A stretch of DNA of 64,000 nt. It comes from Actinomycetes bacterium (GTDB taxonomy: Bacteria; Actinomycetota; Acidimicrobiia; Acidimicrobiales; Aldehydirespiratoraceae). Every line of letters starts with the position of its first letter. Position 1 is the stretch's first letter. Position numbers and translations under genes: made by a program. The stretch spans positions 1-64,000 of the forward strand of contig JAJRXC010000036.1 in NCBI GenBank assembly GCA_024276495.1. The letters run 5' to 3'. Below are positions 32,790 to 41,206 of the stretch, piece after piece. Below the pieces are notes generated by a model. The model was given only the letters and a program-made list of their open reading frames with translations, was not told the DNA's origin and did not search any database.

Positions 32790-33293
32790 ATGCGCCACCC
32801 ACTCGTCGTCATCATCGTCGCCCTCGCGCTCGTCGCGGCCGCGTGCGGCAACGACACCGGAACGGACACCTCGGTGGGCGAGCGCCCCGACAACGGGTCC
32901 ACCCCCGACAACGGGACTGCCCCCGGAGGCGAGCCGCCCCTCGGGGCCGGCCCCTACCCGATCGCCGATCTGACGGTGACGGTGCAACTTGACCCGGACA
33001 CGGACCCCGCCGGGTACCGGTTGGCCTGTCTCGGCGACACTGCCACCGTGAGCGGTGAGGTCTCCGCCACGGCCGAGTCGCTGTGCCTCGCGCTCGACGA
33101 GTCGCCGGCGAGGGATCGCCTCGTGAACGGCGTTCCCGACGATCAGGTCTGCACCATGCAGTTCGGTGGACCGGAGATCGCGACGTTCACCGGCACGATC
33201 GACGGTGTCCCGGTCGACACTGAGGTGGCCCGCCGCGATGGCTGTGGAATTGCCGACTGGGCATCGCTCTCGCCCCTCTTGCCCCCACGTTGA
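32790..33293 (+). CDS. Lipoprotein with subtilisin-inhibitor-like (SSI) domain
   Basis: This 167-residue secreted lipoprotein has the signal VVIIVALALVAAAC (lipobox AAAC, Cys ~20), then a Gly/Pro/Asn-rich linker (~22-55). The C-terminal domain has four Cys in the SSI-like order: RLACLGDTA, SLCLALDES, QVCTMQFGGPEIATFTGT and RRDGCGIADWASLSPLLP. The CTMxFGG and GCxIxxW patterns are the hallmark I recall for the SSI family, protease inhibitors common in actinobacteria. AGGAG lies eight bases before ATG 32790. The inhibitor role is inferred, since the reactive loop is not obvious. Confidence 0.72.
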   Translation: MRHPLVVIIVALALVAAACGNDTGTDTSVGERPDNGSTPDNGTAPGGEPPLGAGPYPIADLTVTVQLDPDTDPAGYRLACLGDTATVSGEVSATAESLCLALDESPARDRLVNGVPDDQVCTMQFGGPEIATFTGTIDGVPVDTEVARRDGCGIADWASLSPLLPPR

Positions 33294-33425
33294 TGGGTCC
33301 GACGATTCAGTTTTGCCCGCATTCGTGAATCGTTCGACCCCTTGTCGCGAAGACCCTCATGTTCGGCGCCGAAGGTACGAGCAGCGTTACCCACCCTCAC
33401 CACGGACGGCACAAAGGACGAGACG

Positions 33426-33890
33426 ATGAGCACTCGGGACCAGATCGAACAGGCACTGCAATCGGTACTCGAGCCCGGGGAACGGGTCGAAGCGTTCCGC
33501 CCGGTCGTCGCCAACGGCAAGGTCGAGGACCGAGCCTACGAGACCACCCTCGCCCTGCTCGGCCCCTCGGTGTTCGCCAGCGCCTCCCAGGGTGCGATGA
33601 CCGGCGACGGTTCGATGCCGAAGAGCACCAACCTCGTCGTCATCACCGATCGCCGCGTCCTGTGGTGCAACAAGAGCCGGATCGGCAACGAGATCACGGT
33701 CGGCGGATCGGACTCGCTCGGTGCCGTCCACACCGTCGACATCGTCCCCGCTCGCATCGCGCTCGCCAAGTTGCGGTTCACGTTCGCCGATTGGTCGGTC
33801 GTCCAGTTCGACCTTCCCTCCGACCACCGGGCCACCGACTTCGCCAACGACATCATGAAGCTGCTGTTGCGGGTCCCGTCCGCCGCCTGA
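33426..33890 (+). CDS. Conserved hypothetical cytoplasmic protein (PH-like fold possible)
   Basis: This 154-residue soluble protein begins MSTRDQIEQALQSVLEPGER and contains NLVVITDRRVLWCNKSRIG and AHTVDIVPARIALAKLRFTF-like strands. These recall bacterial PH-domain-like proteins in which a VxTDxR(V/L) strand is typical. No signal peptide, helix bundle or catalytic motif is seen. An upstream in-frame extension to 33342 is not supported. The function is unknown. Confidence 0.72.
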   Translation: MSTRDQIEQALQSVLEPGERVEAFRPVVANGKVEDRAYETTLALLGPSVFASASQGAMTGDGSMPKSTNLVVITDRRVLWCNKSRIGNEITVGGSDSLGAVHTVDIVPARIALAKLRFTFADWSVVQFDLPSDHRATDFANDIMKLLLRVPSAA

Positions 33891-33959
33891 GCGCGGCGGG
33901 CGTCGAAGGGTCCAGCCCACGCGGGTACCCTCGGTCACCGAGTCTTCCCAGGAGATCCC

Positions 33960-35141
33960 GTGACCGAAACCGTCATCCTCACCGGCGCTCGCACCCCGAT
34001 CGGCAGGTTCAACGGTGGCCTCTCCGATCTGCGCGCCACCGCGCTCGGCGGTCTGGCCATCGCCGCCGCCCTCGATCGGGCCGGTCTCGATGGCGAACAA
34101 GTCGACTACGTCTACATGGGCCAGGTCGTGATGGCCGGGGCCGGCCAGGTGCCGGCCCGCCAGGCCGCGGTTGCCGGTGGCATTCCGCTGCGGGTGCCCT
34201 CCACCGCCCTCAACAAGGCCTGCCCGTCGGGACTCAACGCCATTCAACAGGCCCACCGGCTGATCGCGCTCGGCGAAGCCGAGATCGTGGTCGCCGGCGG
34301 CATGGAGTCGATGACCAACGCGCCCTACCTGCTGCCGCGGGCCCGTGGCGGCTACGGCTACGGCGACGCCACGATGCCCGACGCCCTCACCCACGACGGC
34401 CTGTTCTGCTCGTTCGAGTCGGTGCTGATGGGCGCGTCCACCGAGAAGGACGCGGCCGCGGCCGGTATCGGTCGTGAGGCGATGGATCGTGTCTCGGCCC
34501 AGTCCCACGAGCGGGCGGCCCGGGCCCGAAAAGACGGCCTCCTGGCCGAGGAGATCGTCCCCGTGGAGATTCCTCGACGCCACGGCGACCCCCTCGTCAT
34601 GGCCGACGACGAGGGGATCAGGGTCGGGACGACCGCCGCCGCCCTCGGTGAGCTGCGGGCCGCGTTCGCCGACGGCGGCGCCATCACGGCCGGGAACGCC
34701 TCACAGCTCTCCGACGGCGGCGCAGCCGTCGTCGTGACCTCCCGGGCGATGGCCGACCATCTGGGGGTCGAGCCGCTGGCCGAGATCGTCGGCTACGGCG
34801 AGGTCGCCGGACCCGACACGAGCTTGTTGACCCAGCCGAGCCGGTCGACGCAACGTGCCCTCGAACGGGCCGGGCTGCAATTGGGCGAGGTCGACCTCTT
34901 CGAGTTCAACGAGGCCTTCGCGGCGGTGTCGATCGCCTCGATGGCCGACCTCGGACTCCCCGACGACATCGTGAACGTCAACGGCGGGGCGATCGCGCTC
35001 GGCCATCCCATCGGGATGAGCGGGACCCGGTTGGCGATCACCCTCGCCTACGAGCTCCGGCGTCGGGGCGGCGGCATCGGGGCGGCGGCGCTGTGCGGCG
35101 GTGGCGGCCAGGGCGACGCCATGTTGTTGCGGGTGCGCTGA
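33960..35141 (+). CDS. Acetyl-CoA C-acetyltransferase (thiolase II)
   Basis: This 393-residue thiolase joins or cleaves acyl-CoA units by Claisen chemistry. It has the catalytic Cys88 in NKACPSGLNAI, VAGGMESMTNAPYLLP, the His-containing VNGGAIALGHPIGMSGTR and the second Cys in AALCGGGGQGDAMLL. Its length and motif order are complete. The start is GTG 33960. It probably works in acetoacetyl-CoA metabolism or beta-oxidation, and the 3-hydroxyacyl-CoA dehydrogenase 4 kb away could be a functional partner. Confidence 0.94.
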   Translation: MTETVILTGARTPIGRFNGGLSDLRATALGGLAIAAALDRAGLDGEQVDYVYMGQVVMAGAGQVPARQAAVAGGIPLRVPSTALNKACPSGLNAIQQAHRLIALGEAEIVVAGGMESMTNAPYLLPRARGGYGYGDATMPDALTHDGLFCSFESVLMGASTEKDAAAAGIGREAMDRVSAQSHERAARARKDGLLAEEIVPVEIPRRHGDPLVMADDEGIRVGTTAAALGELRAAFADGGAITAGNASQLSDGGAAVVVTSRAMADHLGVEPLAEIVGYGEVAGPDTSLLTQPSRSTQRALERAGLQLGEVDLFEFNEAFAAVSIASMADLGLPDDIVNVNGGAIALGHPIGMSGTRLAITLAYELRRRGGGIGAAALCGGGGQGDAMLLRVR

Positions 35142-35155
35142 GTCGGGCGGGCCAC

Positions 35156-35926
35156 GTGCTGCCCCGGCTCCGCCTCATCACCTTCGTCCTGACACTCGGC
35201 GCCTGCGGAAACGCGGTGTCGGTCGTTCCCGAGGACGCGGCAACGACCTCGCCGCCGACCACCGAGACGACCGTGGCACCGACGACCGTGCCACCGACCA
35301 CGTCGGCACCCACGACCGTGCCACCCACGACCGTGCCACCCGCGTCGGTGGCGCCCACGACGGGCTCGGTCCCCTCCACCCCGACCACCGTCGACGCCGC
35401 GTCGCTGCCCCGCCGCGGCAGCGGGGAGTTCCGCCCGGCGACCGACATCACGTTCGAGATCGACGGTTCGCCGATGATCGAGCTCACGATCGCGATCGAG
35501 GACGGGGCCGGCGTCGACCTCGACGAGCTGACCGACTTCGTGACCGCGACCCTGACCGACTCCCGAGGCTGGCGCGGCCGCGGGGCCGGGTTCCGGCTAG
35601 TCGACTCGGGCGGGCTGTTCACCCTGGTCGTCGCCACGCCGGACACCGTCGACGGCTTGTGTCGCCCACTGCAGACCGTCGGACGGTTCTCGTGCGCCCG
35701 CAACGGCTGGATCGCGCTCAACCTGCTCCGTTGGGAGACCGCGACCGACGACTGGCCCACGGATCTCGACACCTATCGGCGCTATCTCGTCAACCACGAG
35801 ATCGGCCACTACATCGTCGGCCCCGACCATGTGTCGTGCCCGGCTGCCGGACTACCGGCACCGGTCATGATGCAGCAGACGAAGGGACTCGACGGATGCG
35901 TCGCCAACGGGTGGGTCGATCCCTGA
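35156..35926 (+). CDS. DUF3152 secreted putative metallopeptidase, lipoprotein
   Basis: This 256-residue exported protein has the signal LRLITFVLTLGAC (lipobox LGAC), a Thr/Pro-rich tandem-repeat linker (~30-75) and a C-terminal DUF3152 domain. That domain holds NHEIGHYIVGPDHVSCP. Family members normally have an exact metzincin-type HEXXHXXGXXH; here one extra residue separates the second His from the final His. Two further Cys pairs are present (GLCRPLQ, FSCARNG, SCPAAG, GCVANG). The start GTG 35156 lies 14 bases after the thiolase stop. It is a putative extracellular protease of unknown target. Confidence 0.82.
   Translation: MLPRLRLITFVLTLGACGNAVSVVPEDAATTSPPTTETTVAPTTVPPTTSAPTTVPPTTVPPASVAPTTGSVPSTPTTVDAASLPRRGSGEFRPATDITFEIDGSPMIELTIAIEDGAGVDLDELTDFVTATLTDSRGWRGRGAGFRLVDSGGLFTLVVATPDTVDGLCRPLQTVGRFSCARNGWIALNLLRWETATDDWPTDLDTYRRYLVNHEIGHYIVGPDHVSCPAAGLPAPVMMQQTKGLDGCVANGWVDP
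35270..35343 (+). repeat. Tandem CCACCGACC-type repeat encoding Thr/Pro linker
   Basis: Imperfect direct repeats of the unit CACGACCGTGCCAC occur three to four times, encoding TTVPPTT-type linker repeats in the DUF3152 lipoprotein. This is a coding repeat probably maintained by slippage. Confidence 0.75.
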
Positions 35927-35965
35927 ATCTCGCCCCGGTTAGCCGTTCGCGCTCCATCGTGGCAC

Positions 35966-35981
35966 GCTAACGATCGTTCAC
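35966..35981. promoter_or_regulatory. Probable TetR-type operator B
   Basis: GCTAACGATCGTTCAC matches operator A (27811-27826) at 14 of 16 positions and keeps the perfect core AACGATCGTT. It lies 50 bases before the SDR start, where a repressor could block transcription. A shared TetR-family regulator for the exporter and this dehydrogenase is inferred. Confidence 0.55.
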
Positions 35982-36030
35982 ATATGACATCCCGCGGCAG
36001 CGGGCAGACCAACACCCCCCGGGAGGGGAC

Positions 36031-36966
36031 ATGAGCAAGCTTCTCGAGGGCAAAGTCGCCCTGATCACCGGCGCCGGCCGCGGAATCGGCCGCGAACACG
36101 CCCTGATGATGGCCGAGCACGGCGCCTCGGTGGTCGTCAACGATCTCGGCGGTGACGAGCACGGGGCCGGTGGCGACGCCACCCCGGCCCAGGAGGTCGT
36201 CGCCGAGATCGAGGCCATGGGCGGCAAGGCCGTGGTCAACGGTGGCAACGTCGCGAAGTTCGACGAGGCCAAGGCGATGATCGACCAGGCGATCGACACG
36301 TTCGGCGACATCCACATCGTCGTCAACAACGCCGGCATCCTGCGCGACCGGATGCTGTTCTCGATGAGCGAGGACGACTGGGATGCCATCATGGCGGTCC
36401 ACCTGAAGGGCACGTTCGGCCCCGCCCACCACGCCTCCGCCCACTGGCGGGCCCAGGCCAAGGCCGGTGAGGAGATCTACGGGCGCATCATCAACACCGC
36501 ATCGCCGTCCGGCATCTACGGCAACGTCGGCCAGACCAACTACGGCGCCGCCAAGGCGGGCATCGCCGCTTTCTCGATCATCGCCGCGCAAGAGCTCGTG
36601 AAGTACGGCGTCACCGTGAACTGTCTCGCGCCGACCGCCGTCTCACGGCTGACCATCCCGCTGATGGGCGGCGAGGAGAACCTGACCGACGAGATCAAAG
36701 AAGCGATGTCGCCCCGGTGGATCGCGGTCGTCACCACCTGGCTCGCCAGCCCCGAAGGGGCCAACGTGACCGGCCGCGTGTTCGACATCCGGGGACCCAA
36801 GCTGGGCATCGCCGAGGGCTGGCATCTCGGCCCCGTCGCCACCCAGACCGATGATCCCGAGGACATGGGCCCGGTCATGCAGGAGCTCATGAGCAAGGCA
36901 AGGCTCAACGCCGACATGAGCGGCGCCGACCACGAAGGACCCGGCTTCCCCGGTCACTCCATCTGA
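36031..36966 (+). CDS. SDR-family 3-hydroxyacyl-CoA / hydroxysteroid-type dehydrogenase
   Basis: This 311-residue short-chain dehydrogenase has the cofactor motif GAGRGIGREHALMMAEHG, NDLGGDEHGAGGDATPAQEV typical of the MFE-2-like branch, NNAGILRDRMLFSMSEDDWD, catalytic Ser in NTASPSGIYG and Tyr/Lys in NYGAAKAG. The C-terminal ~60 residues are longer than in FabG, as in peroxisomal-type multifunctional dehydrogenases acting on acyl-CoA or steroids. GGGAGGGG precedes ATG 36031. Operator B upstream suggests TetR control, as usual for lipid or steroid catabolic genes. The substrate is unknown. Confidence 0.9.
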   Translation: MSKLLEGKVALITGAGRGIGREHALMMAEHGASVVVNDLGGDEHGAGGDATPAQEVVAEIEAMGGKAVVNGGNVAKFDEAKAMIDQAIDTFGDIHIVVNNAGILRDRMLFSMSEDDWDAIMAVHLKGTFGPAHHASAHWRAQAKAGEEIYGRIINTASPSGIYGNVGQTNYGAAKAGIAAFSIIAAQELVKYGVTVNCLAPTAVSRLTIPLMGGEENLTDEIKEAMSPRWIAVVTTWLASPEGANVTGRVFDIRGPKLGIAEGWHLGPVATQTDDPEDMGPVMQELMSKARLNADMSGADHEGPGFPGHSI

Positions 36967-37003
36967 GCGGACGTCGTCGCCGGGTCGCGACGATCCGGGC
37001 CGG

Positions 37004-37648
37004 TCAGGCGGTGGCCGGGTCGTAGCGCACCTGGCAGACGCCGTGGTTGCAGTAGCCCCCGGGGTTCCGGTGGAGGTACTGCTGGTGGTACTCCTCCGCG
37101 AAGTAGAAGGTCGGCGCGTCGACGATCGTCGTGACGATCTCCCCGAAGCCTCCCTCGGACAGGGCCGCCTGGTAGCGGGCCAGGCTCGCGCCCGCCGCCT
37201 CCCGCTGCTCGTCGGAGAACACGTAGATCTCGCTGCGGTACTGGGTTCCGATGTCGTTGTGCTGGCGCATGAACTGGGTCGGATCGTGCACCTCCCAGAA
37301 CACCTTCAGCAGCTGCTCATAGGAGATGACCGAGGGATCGAAGACGACGAGCACCACCTCGTTGTGGCCGGTGAGCCCGCTGCAAACCTCTTCGTAGAGC
37401 GGGTTCGGCGTGTAGCCGCCCGCGTACCCGACGGCCGTGGTGTGGACACCGTCGAGTTGCCAGAAGAAGCGTTCGGCCCCCCAAAAGCAGCCGAGGCCGA
37501 ACATGGCCCGCTCCGTGTGGTCGGGGTAGGGCCCGACGAGGGGGGTGCCCAAGACGAGATGGGCGTCTTGCACCGGCAACGGATCGGGCCGACCCGGAAG
37601 GGCATCCGCCGGCTCGGGCATCTTCTGTTTGTCTCTGCCGAACAACAT
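37004..37648 (-). CDS. msrA: Peptide-methionine (S)-S-oxide reductase
   Basis: This 214-residue repair enzyme reduces Met-S-sulfoxide in proteins. The active-site motif is [13 protein letters not shown] with the nucleophilic Cys, followed by [21 protein letters not shown], the conserved WEVHDPTQF and [11 protein letters not shown]-terminal Cys near [11 protein letters not shown] probably serves as resolving Cys. GAGGAGTCACGA just upstream of ATG 37648 is the ribosome site. It is divergent from the thioesterase gene and convergent with the SDR. No MsrB gene is adjacent. Confidence 0.95.
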   Translation of the reverse strand: MLFGRDKQKMPEPADALPGRPDPLPVQDAHLVLGTPLVGPYPDHTERAMFGLGCFWGAERFFWQLDGVHTTAVGYAGGYTPNPLYEEVCSGLTGHNEVVLVVFDPSVISYEQLLKVFWEVHDPTQFMRQHNDIGTQYRSEIYVFSDEQREAAGASLARYQAALSEGGFGEIVTTIVDAPTFYFAEEYHQQYLHRNPGGYCNHGVCQVRYDPATA

Positions 37649-37802
37649 TCGTGACTCCTCGGTGGTGGTGTCGACGACAACCGACGCGGTCGGCCGACTC
37701 GACCCTATGTCGGAGAAACGCCGGCCGTCGCCTGTTCGTTCCCGGCGGCCCCGGGACCGCCGGTGAGGGCCCGATTCGCGAACCCGCTATCTTCTCGCGG
37801 CG

Positions 37803-38573
37803 ATGACCGACCTTCCCGCGGGCGAACGATCCGTTCCTTCACAGATGGGCGCCCACATGCGGCGGCGGGGCTCGGGCATCGACTGCTGGGTTCATGTGTC
37901 ACCCGAGGTGTGCGCCCACGGTTTCGTCCGCGGTTGTGTGCTGGTGATGATGGTCGACATCGGGGCCGGCTGGGCCGCCGAGCAGTGCGCCGACGACGAC
38001 TGGACCTTCACCGTCGACATCGGTGTTCGTCGCGACCCCACGGTGACCGATCGCATCTCGGGAGCTCCCGTCGTGCAGCGGGCCGGCCGGACGATCTCCA
38101 TCGACCTCCCCATGACCGACCACACCGGTGCCTCCTCGGCGACGGGCGTGTCGACGTTCATCCGCCTGCCCCGCCAGCCCCAGGATCCGCCTCGCCCGGA
38201 CTTCCCCGAGGACTCGATGGACCAGTGGACACCCCCCGATGCCCCGCTCGACGTGTTGCTCGCGCCGACGGTCACCGAGCGGGGGCTCTCGGTCGCCCAC
38301 CGGCCCGAGCTGCTCAACCCGGCCGGCATCCTGCAGGGCGGCGTGGCCTCCCTGCTGGCCGAGCTCGCGGCCCAGCGCGCGCTGGAGTCGGCGACCGGTG
38401 AGAACCTGGTCGTCACCAGCTTCGACGTTCGCTACATCACCATGGGCAGAGTCGGACCGTTCGAGGCGGTGGTCGAGCCCATCGGCGCACACATGGCCGT
38501 CGTCAAGCTTCTCGACCGGGGCGCCGGCGACGCCCTCGTCACCCACAACCTGATCGGATTCACCGCGGTCTGA
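37803..38573 (+). CDS. Double hot-dog acyl-CoA thioesterase (PaaI-like)
   Basis: This 256-residue protein has two hot-dog halves. The N-terminal half carries VLVMMVDIGAGWAAEQ and the C-terminal half carries HRPELLNPAGILQGGVASLL and TSFDVRYITMGRVGPFEAVV, the typical HGG/N-P-x-G-x-x-x-G pattern of PaaI-type thioesterases. It probably hydrolyses acyl-CoA esters. It is divergent from msrA and convergent with the GH3 gene (one base apart). The substrate is not evident. Confidence 0.85.
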   Translation: MTDLPAGERSVPSQMGAHMRRRGSGIDCWVHVSPEVCAHGFVRGCVLVMMVDIGAGWAAEQCADDDWTFTVDIGVRRDPTVTDRISGAPVVQRAGRTISIDLPMTDHTGASSATGVSTFIRLPRQPQDPPRPDFPEDSMDQWTPPDAPLDVLLAPTVTERGLSVAHRPELLNPAGILQGGVASLLAELAAQRALESATGENLVVTSFDVRYITMGRVGPFEAVVEPIGAHMAVVKLLDRGAGDALVTHNLIGFTAV

Positions 38574-41102
38574 TCACGACGGCAACCGAACGGCGTCACC
38601 TTCCAGTGTCACGGTGATCTCGGCGACGATGTCGCGCGAGGAGCGACCCACGACGAGGCGATAGTCGCCGGGGTCCACGTACCAACCGGCTTCGCTTCGG
38701 TGTCGGCCGGCACCGTCGGCCGGCACCGGCAGACCGGCCTGGAGCTCGGCCCAGTCCGGATCCCCGACGTCGAAATAGGCGAACGCCCGCGGTTCGAGAT
38801 CGAGGGTCACCGTCTCGACGGCGCCCGGCGCGAGCGTGACCTTGCGAAAGGCCTTCAACTCCCGGAGCGGCCGCTGCACGGCCGGATCGACCGGTTCCAC
38901 ATACAGTTGCACGACTTCTGACCCCGTCCGGGCACCGGTGTTCCTCACGTCGACGGCGACCGTGACCGTGGCGCCGGTCGCGGCGGCCGCGACCGCTCGC
39001 GGCTCGCCGATGTCGAACGACGTGTAGGACAGGCCGTATCCGAACGGCACCGCCGGCTCGAGGCCGATGGCGTCGTGGAACCGATGGCCGGTGAAAAGAC
39101 CTTCGCCGTAGCGGACCACGCTGTTCTCGCCCGGATAGTTGGGATATGCCCCGAAGTGCTCGTAGCGGGCGCCGACCGTCGTGGGGGCCCGGCCACTCGG
39201 CTCGACATCGCCGAGCAGCATGTCGACGACCGCGTCGCCGAGCTCTTGCCCACCGAAGCCGACGCTCAGCACCGCGGCCGGTTCGTCGATCTAACTCAGG
39301 TCGTGGGGCGCGCCGACGTTGAGGACGACGACGGTGCGGGCGTTCGCCGCGGCGACCCGCCGGATCAGCTCCGGCTGATCCCCGGGAAGCTCCCAGAGGT
39401 CGCGGTCGCGCCCTTCGGTCTCCCAGTCGTCGTTGGTGCCGACGACGACGACGGCGAGGTCGGCGTCGGCCGCGAGCGCCACCGCGCGGCCGAGAAGGTC
39501 CTCCTCGCCGAGCGACACCAAGCCGAGCCTGAACCCGGTGAGCAGCACCGCATCCCGGTTGGAGAACTCCACCGCGACCTCGATCGGGGTTCCGGCCTCG
39601 AGCTCGACCGGGCCCGGGATCTCGACGCTGCCCATGCCGAAGAAGGCGCCTCCCCGTTCGTACTCCCCCTCGGTCGCATCGATGACGACGGCACCGTCGA
39701 CCCGAACGACGGCCCGACCGCTCTGGACGAGACGGAACTCGTGTGGTCCCGACACGCTCGGCACGACCTCGCAGCGCAACCGGACCGAATAGGCGTCGGC
39801 GGACACGCCCGGTGCCGGGGCGCCGAAAGCCAGGAGATCGACCTCGTCGCGCGTCGCCCGCCGAACCGGATCGCCCTCGGGTTCGTATCCATTGAAGAAC
39901 TCGATCGTCACCGGGCCGGTGACCCGCGGGCGGCGGAGCGCCGGGGTGGTCCGGTCGATGTCGCTGCCTTGTTCCCACGACACCTCCGCGTCGGGCAGAC
40001 GCTCGACGAGCGCATCGAACGGGGAGATCGTGCGGTACGCGTTGACCTTGGCCGATCCGCCGCCCATCACCTTGGCGTTGCGCGCGTTGGGGCCGATCAC
40101 GGCGACCTTCGTGAGGGTGCCGGCGTCGAGGGGGAGAATGCCGTCGTTTCGCAACAGGACGGATCCGGCTGCGGCCGCGGCGCGGATCAGGGCCCGGTCG
40201 GCCGGGCGGTCGAGCGTCCGCTCGGTGAAGTCGCCGTCGCCGTCGAAGGCGCCGGTTCGTTCCATCAACCGCAACATGTCGGCCGCGATGCGATCGAGCG
40301 CCTCGACCTCGACCTCTCCGGCCTCGACCGCGCCGACGAGCGCCTCGCCGTAGAACCGGCCGGCGCCGGGCATCTCGAGGCTCAGACCCGCGTTGGCCGT
40401 CGCCGCGGTGGAACGCGCCGCGAACCAGTCGGTCACGACGAATCCGTCGAACCCCCATTCATCTCGCAACACGGTGGACAAGAGCCACTCGTTCTCGGAG
40501 CAGAAGGTGCCGTTGAGGCGGTTGTAGGCGGTCATCAACCCCCACGCGTCGGCGTCCTTCACGACATGCTCGAACGGGACCAGAGGCGACTCCCGAAGGG
40601 TGCGTTCGTCGACCCGGGTGTCGATCGTGTTGCGTTCGAACTCCGAGTCGTTGCCCACGAAGTGCTTTGTCGTCGTCGCCACCCCGGTCGACTGCACCCC
40701 TCGAACGAACGCGGCCGCCAGTCGTCCCGTCAGGATCGGGTCTTCGCTGTAGCACTCGAAGTTGCGGCCGCCCTTCGGTGAACGGTGCAGGTTCACGGTC
40801 GGGGCCAGCAGCACATGGGCGCGCTTCGCTCGCGCCTCCTCGCCCAGGAGCACGCCGAGCGCCTCGACGAGGTCGGGGTCCCAGGTCGCCCCCAACGCCG
40901 CCCCCGACGGGATGCAGGCCGTCGCCACACCCGTGCCCATCAAGCCGTTGCCGCGCGCGCCGTTGGGGCCGTCGGTGACCTTCAGCTTCGGGATGCCCCG
41001 CCGCTCGTTGGGGCGGGTGTGCCACATGTCGAGGCCGGTGACCAGGTCGACCTTCTCCTCGAGGGACAGGGCGGCGAGATGGGCATCGATCCGTTCGCTC
41101 AT
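38574..41102 (-). pseudogene. GH3 beta-glucosidase with PA14 insert, interrupted by an in-frame TAG at codon 604
   Basis: The reading frame encodes a full GH3 enzyme of 842 codons but contains one amber stop at 39291-39293. Before it: RGIPKLKVTDGPNGARG, the KHFVGNDSEFER loop, nucleophile Asp225 in GFVVTDWFAARST, a PA14 insert (~380-510) and VVVLNVGAPHDLS. After it the same frame continues IDEPAAVLSVGFGGQELGDA, GRAPTT, a GYGLSYTSF segment and a fibronectin-III-like C-terminus. Homologues normally have Trp or a similar residue where TAG sits (TGG to TAG is one change). Both halves remain well conserved, so the lesion is recent, a sequencing error, or read through. It is divergent from the amidohydrolase. 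Confidence 0.85.
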
Positions 41103-41139
41103 GGTCCGAGAGCCTCGCAGCTCACCTCCCGATCCGCTA

Positions 41140-41156
41140 TCTGACGACTCGTCAGA
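41140..41156. promoter_or_regulatory. Perfect 8-1-8 palindrome, probable TetR-type operator
   Basis: TCTGACGACTCGTCAGA is symmetric around a central C. It lies midway in the 104-base gap between the divergent GH3 gene (start 41102) and the amidohydrolase (start 41207), so one dimeric regulator could control both. TGACGA-n-TCGTCA half-sites are typical of TetR-family operators. No regulator gene is adjacent. Confidence 0.65.
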
Positions 41157-41206
41157 AACCGGCCCGACGCTTTACGATGGGCCCGACGCCATCGGGAGGA
41201 CGGCCA

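Noticed and set aside
36967-37003. Terminator between the convergent SDR and msrA genes
   Set aside because: Only short, imperfect GC pairing (CCGGGTCG / CGATCCGG) is visible, with no T-tract, so it was not listed.
39291-39293. TAG in the GH3 gene as a pyrrolysine or programmed recoding site
   Set aside because: No pyrrolysine genes are in sight and the position is ordinary. A point mutation, sequencing error or simple readthrough is more likely.
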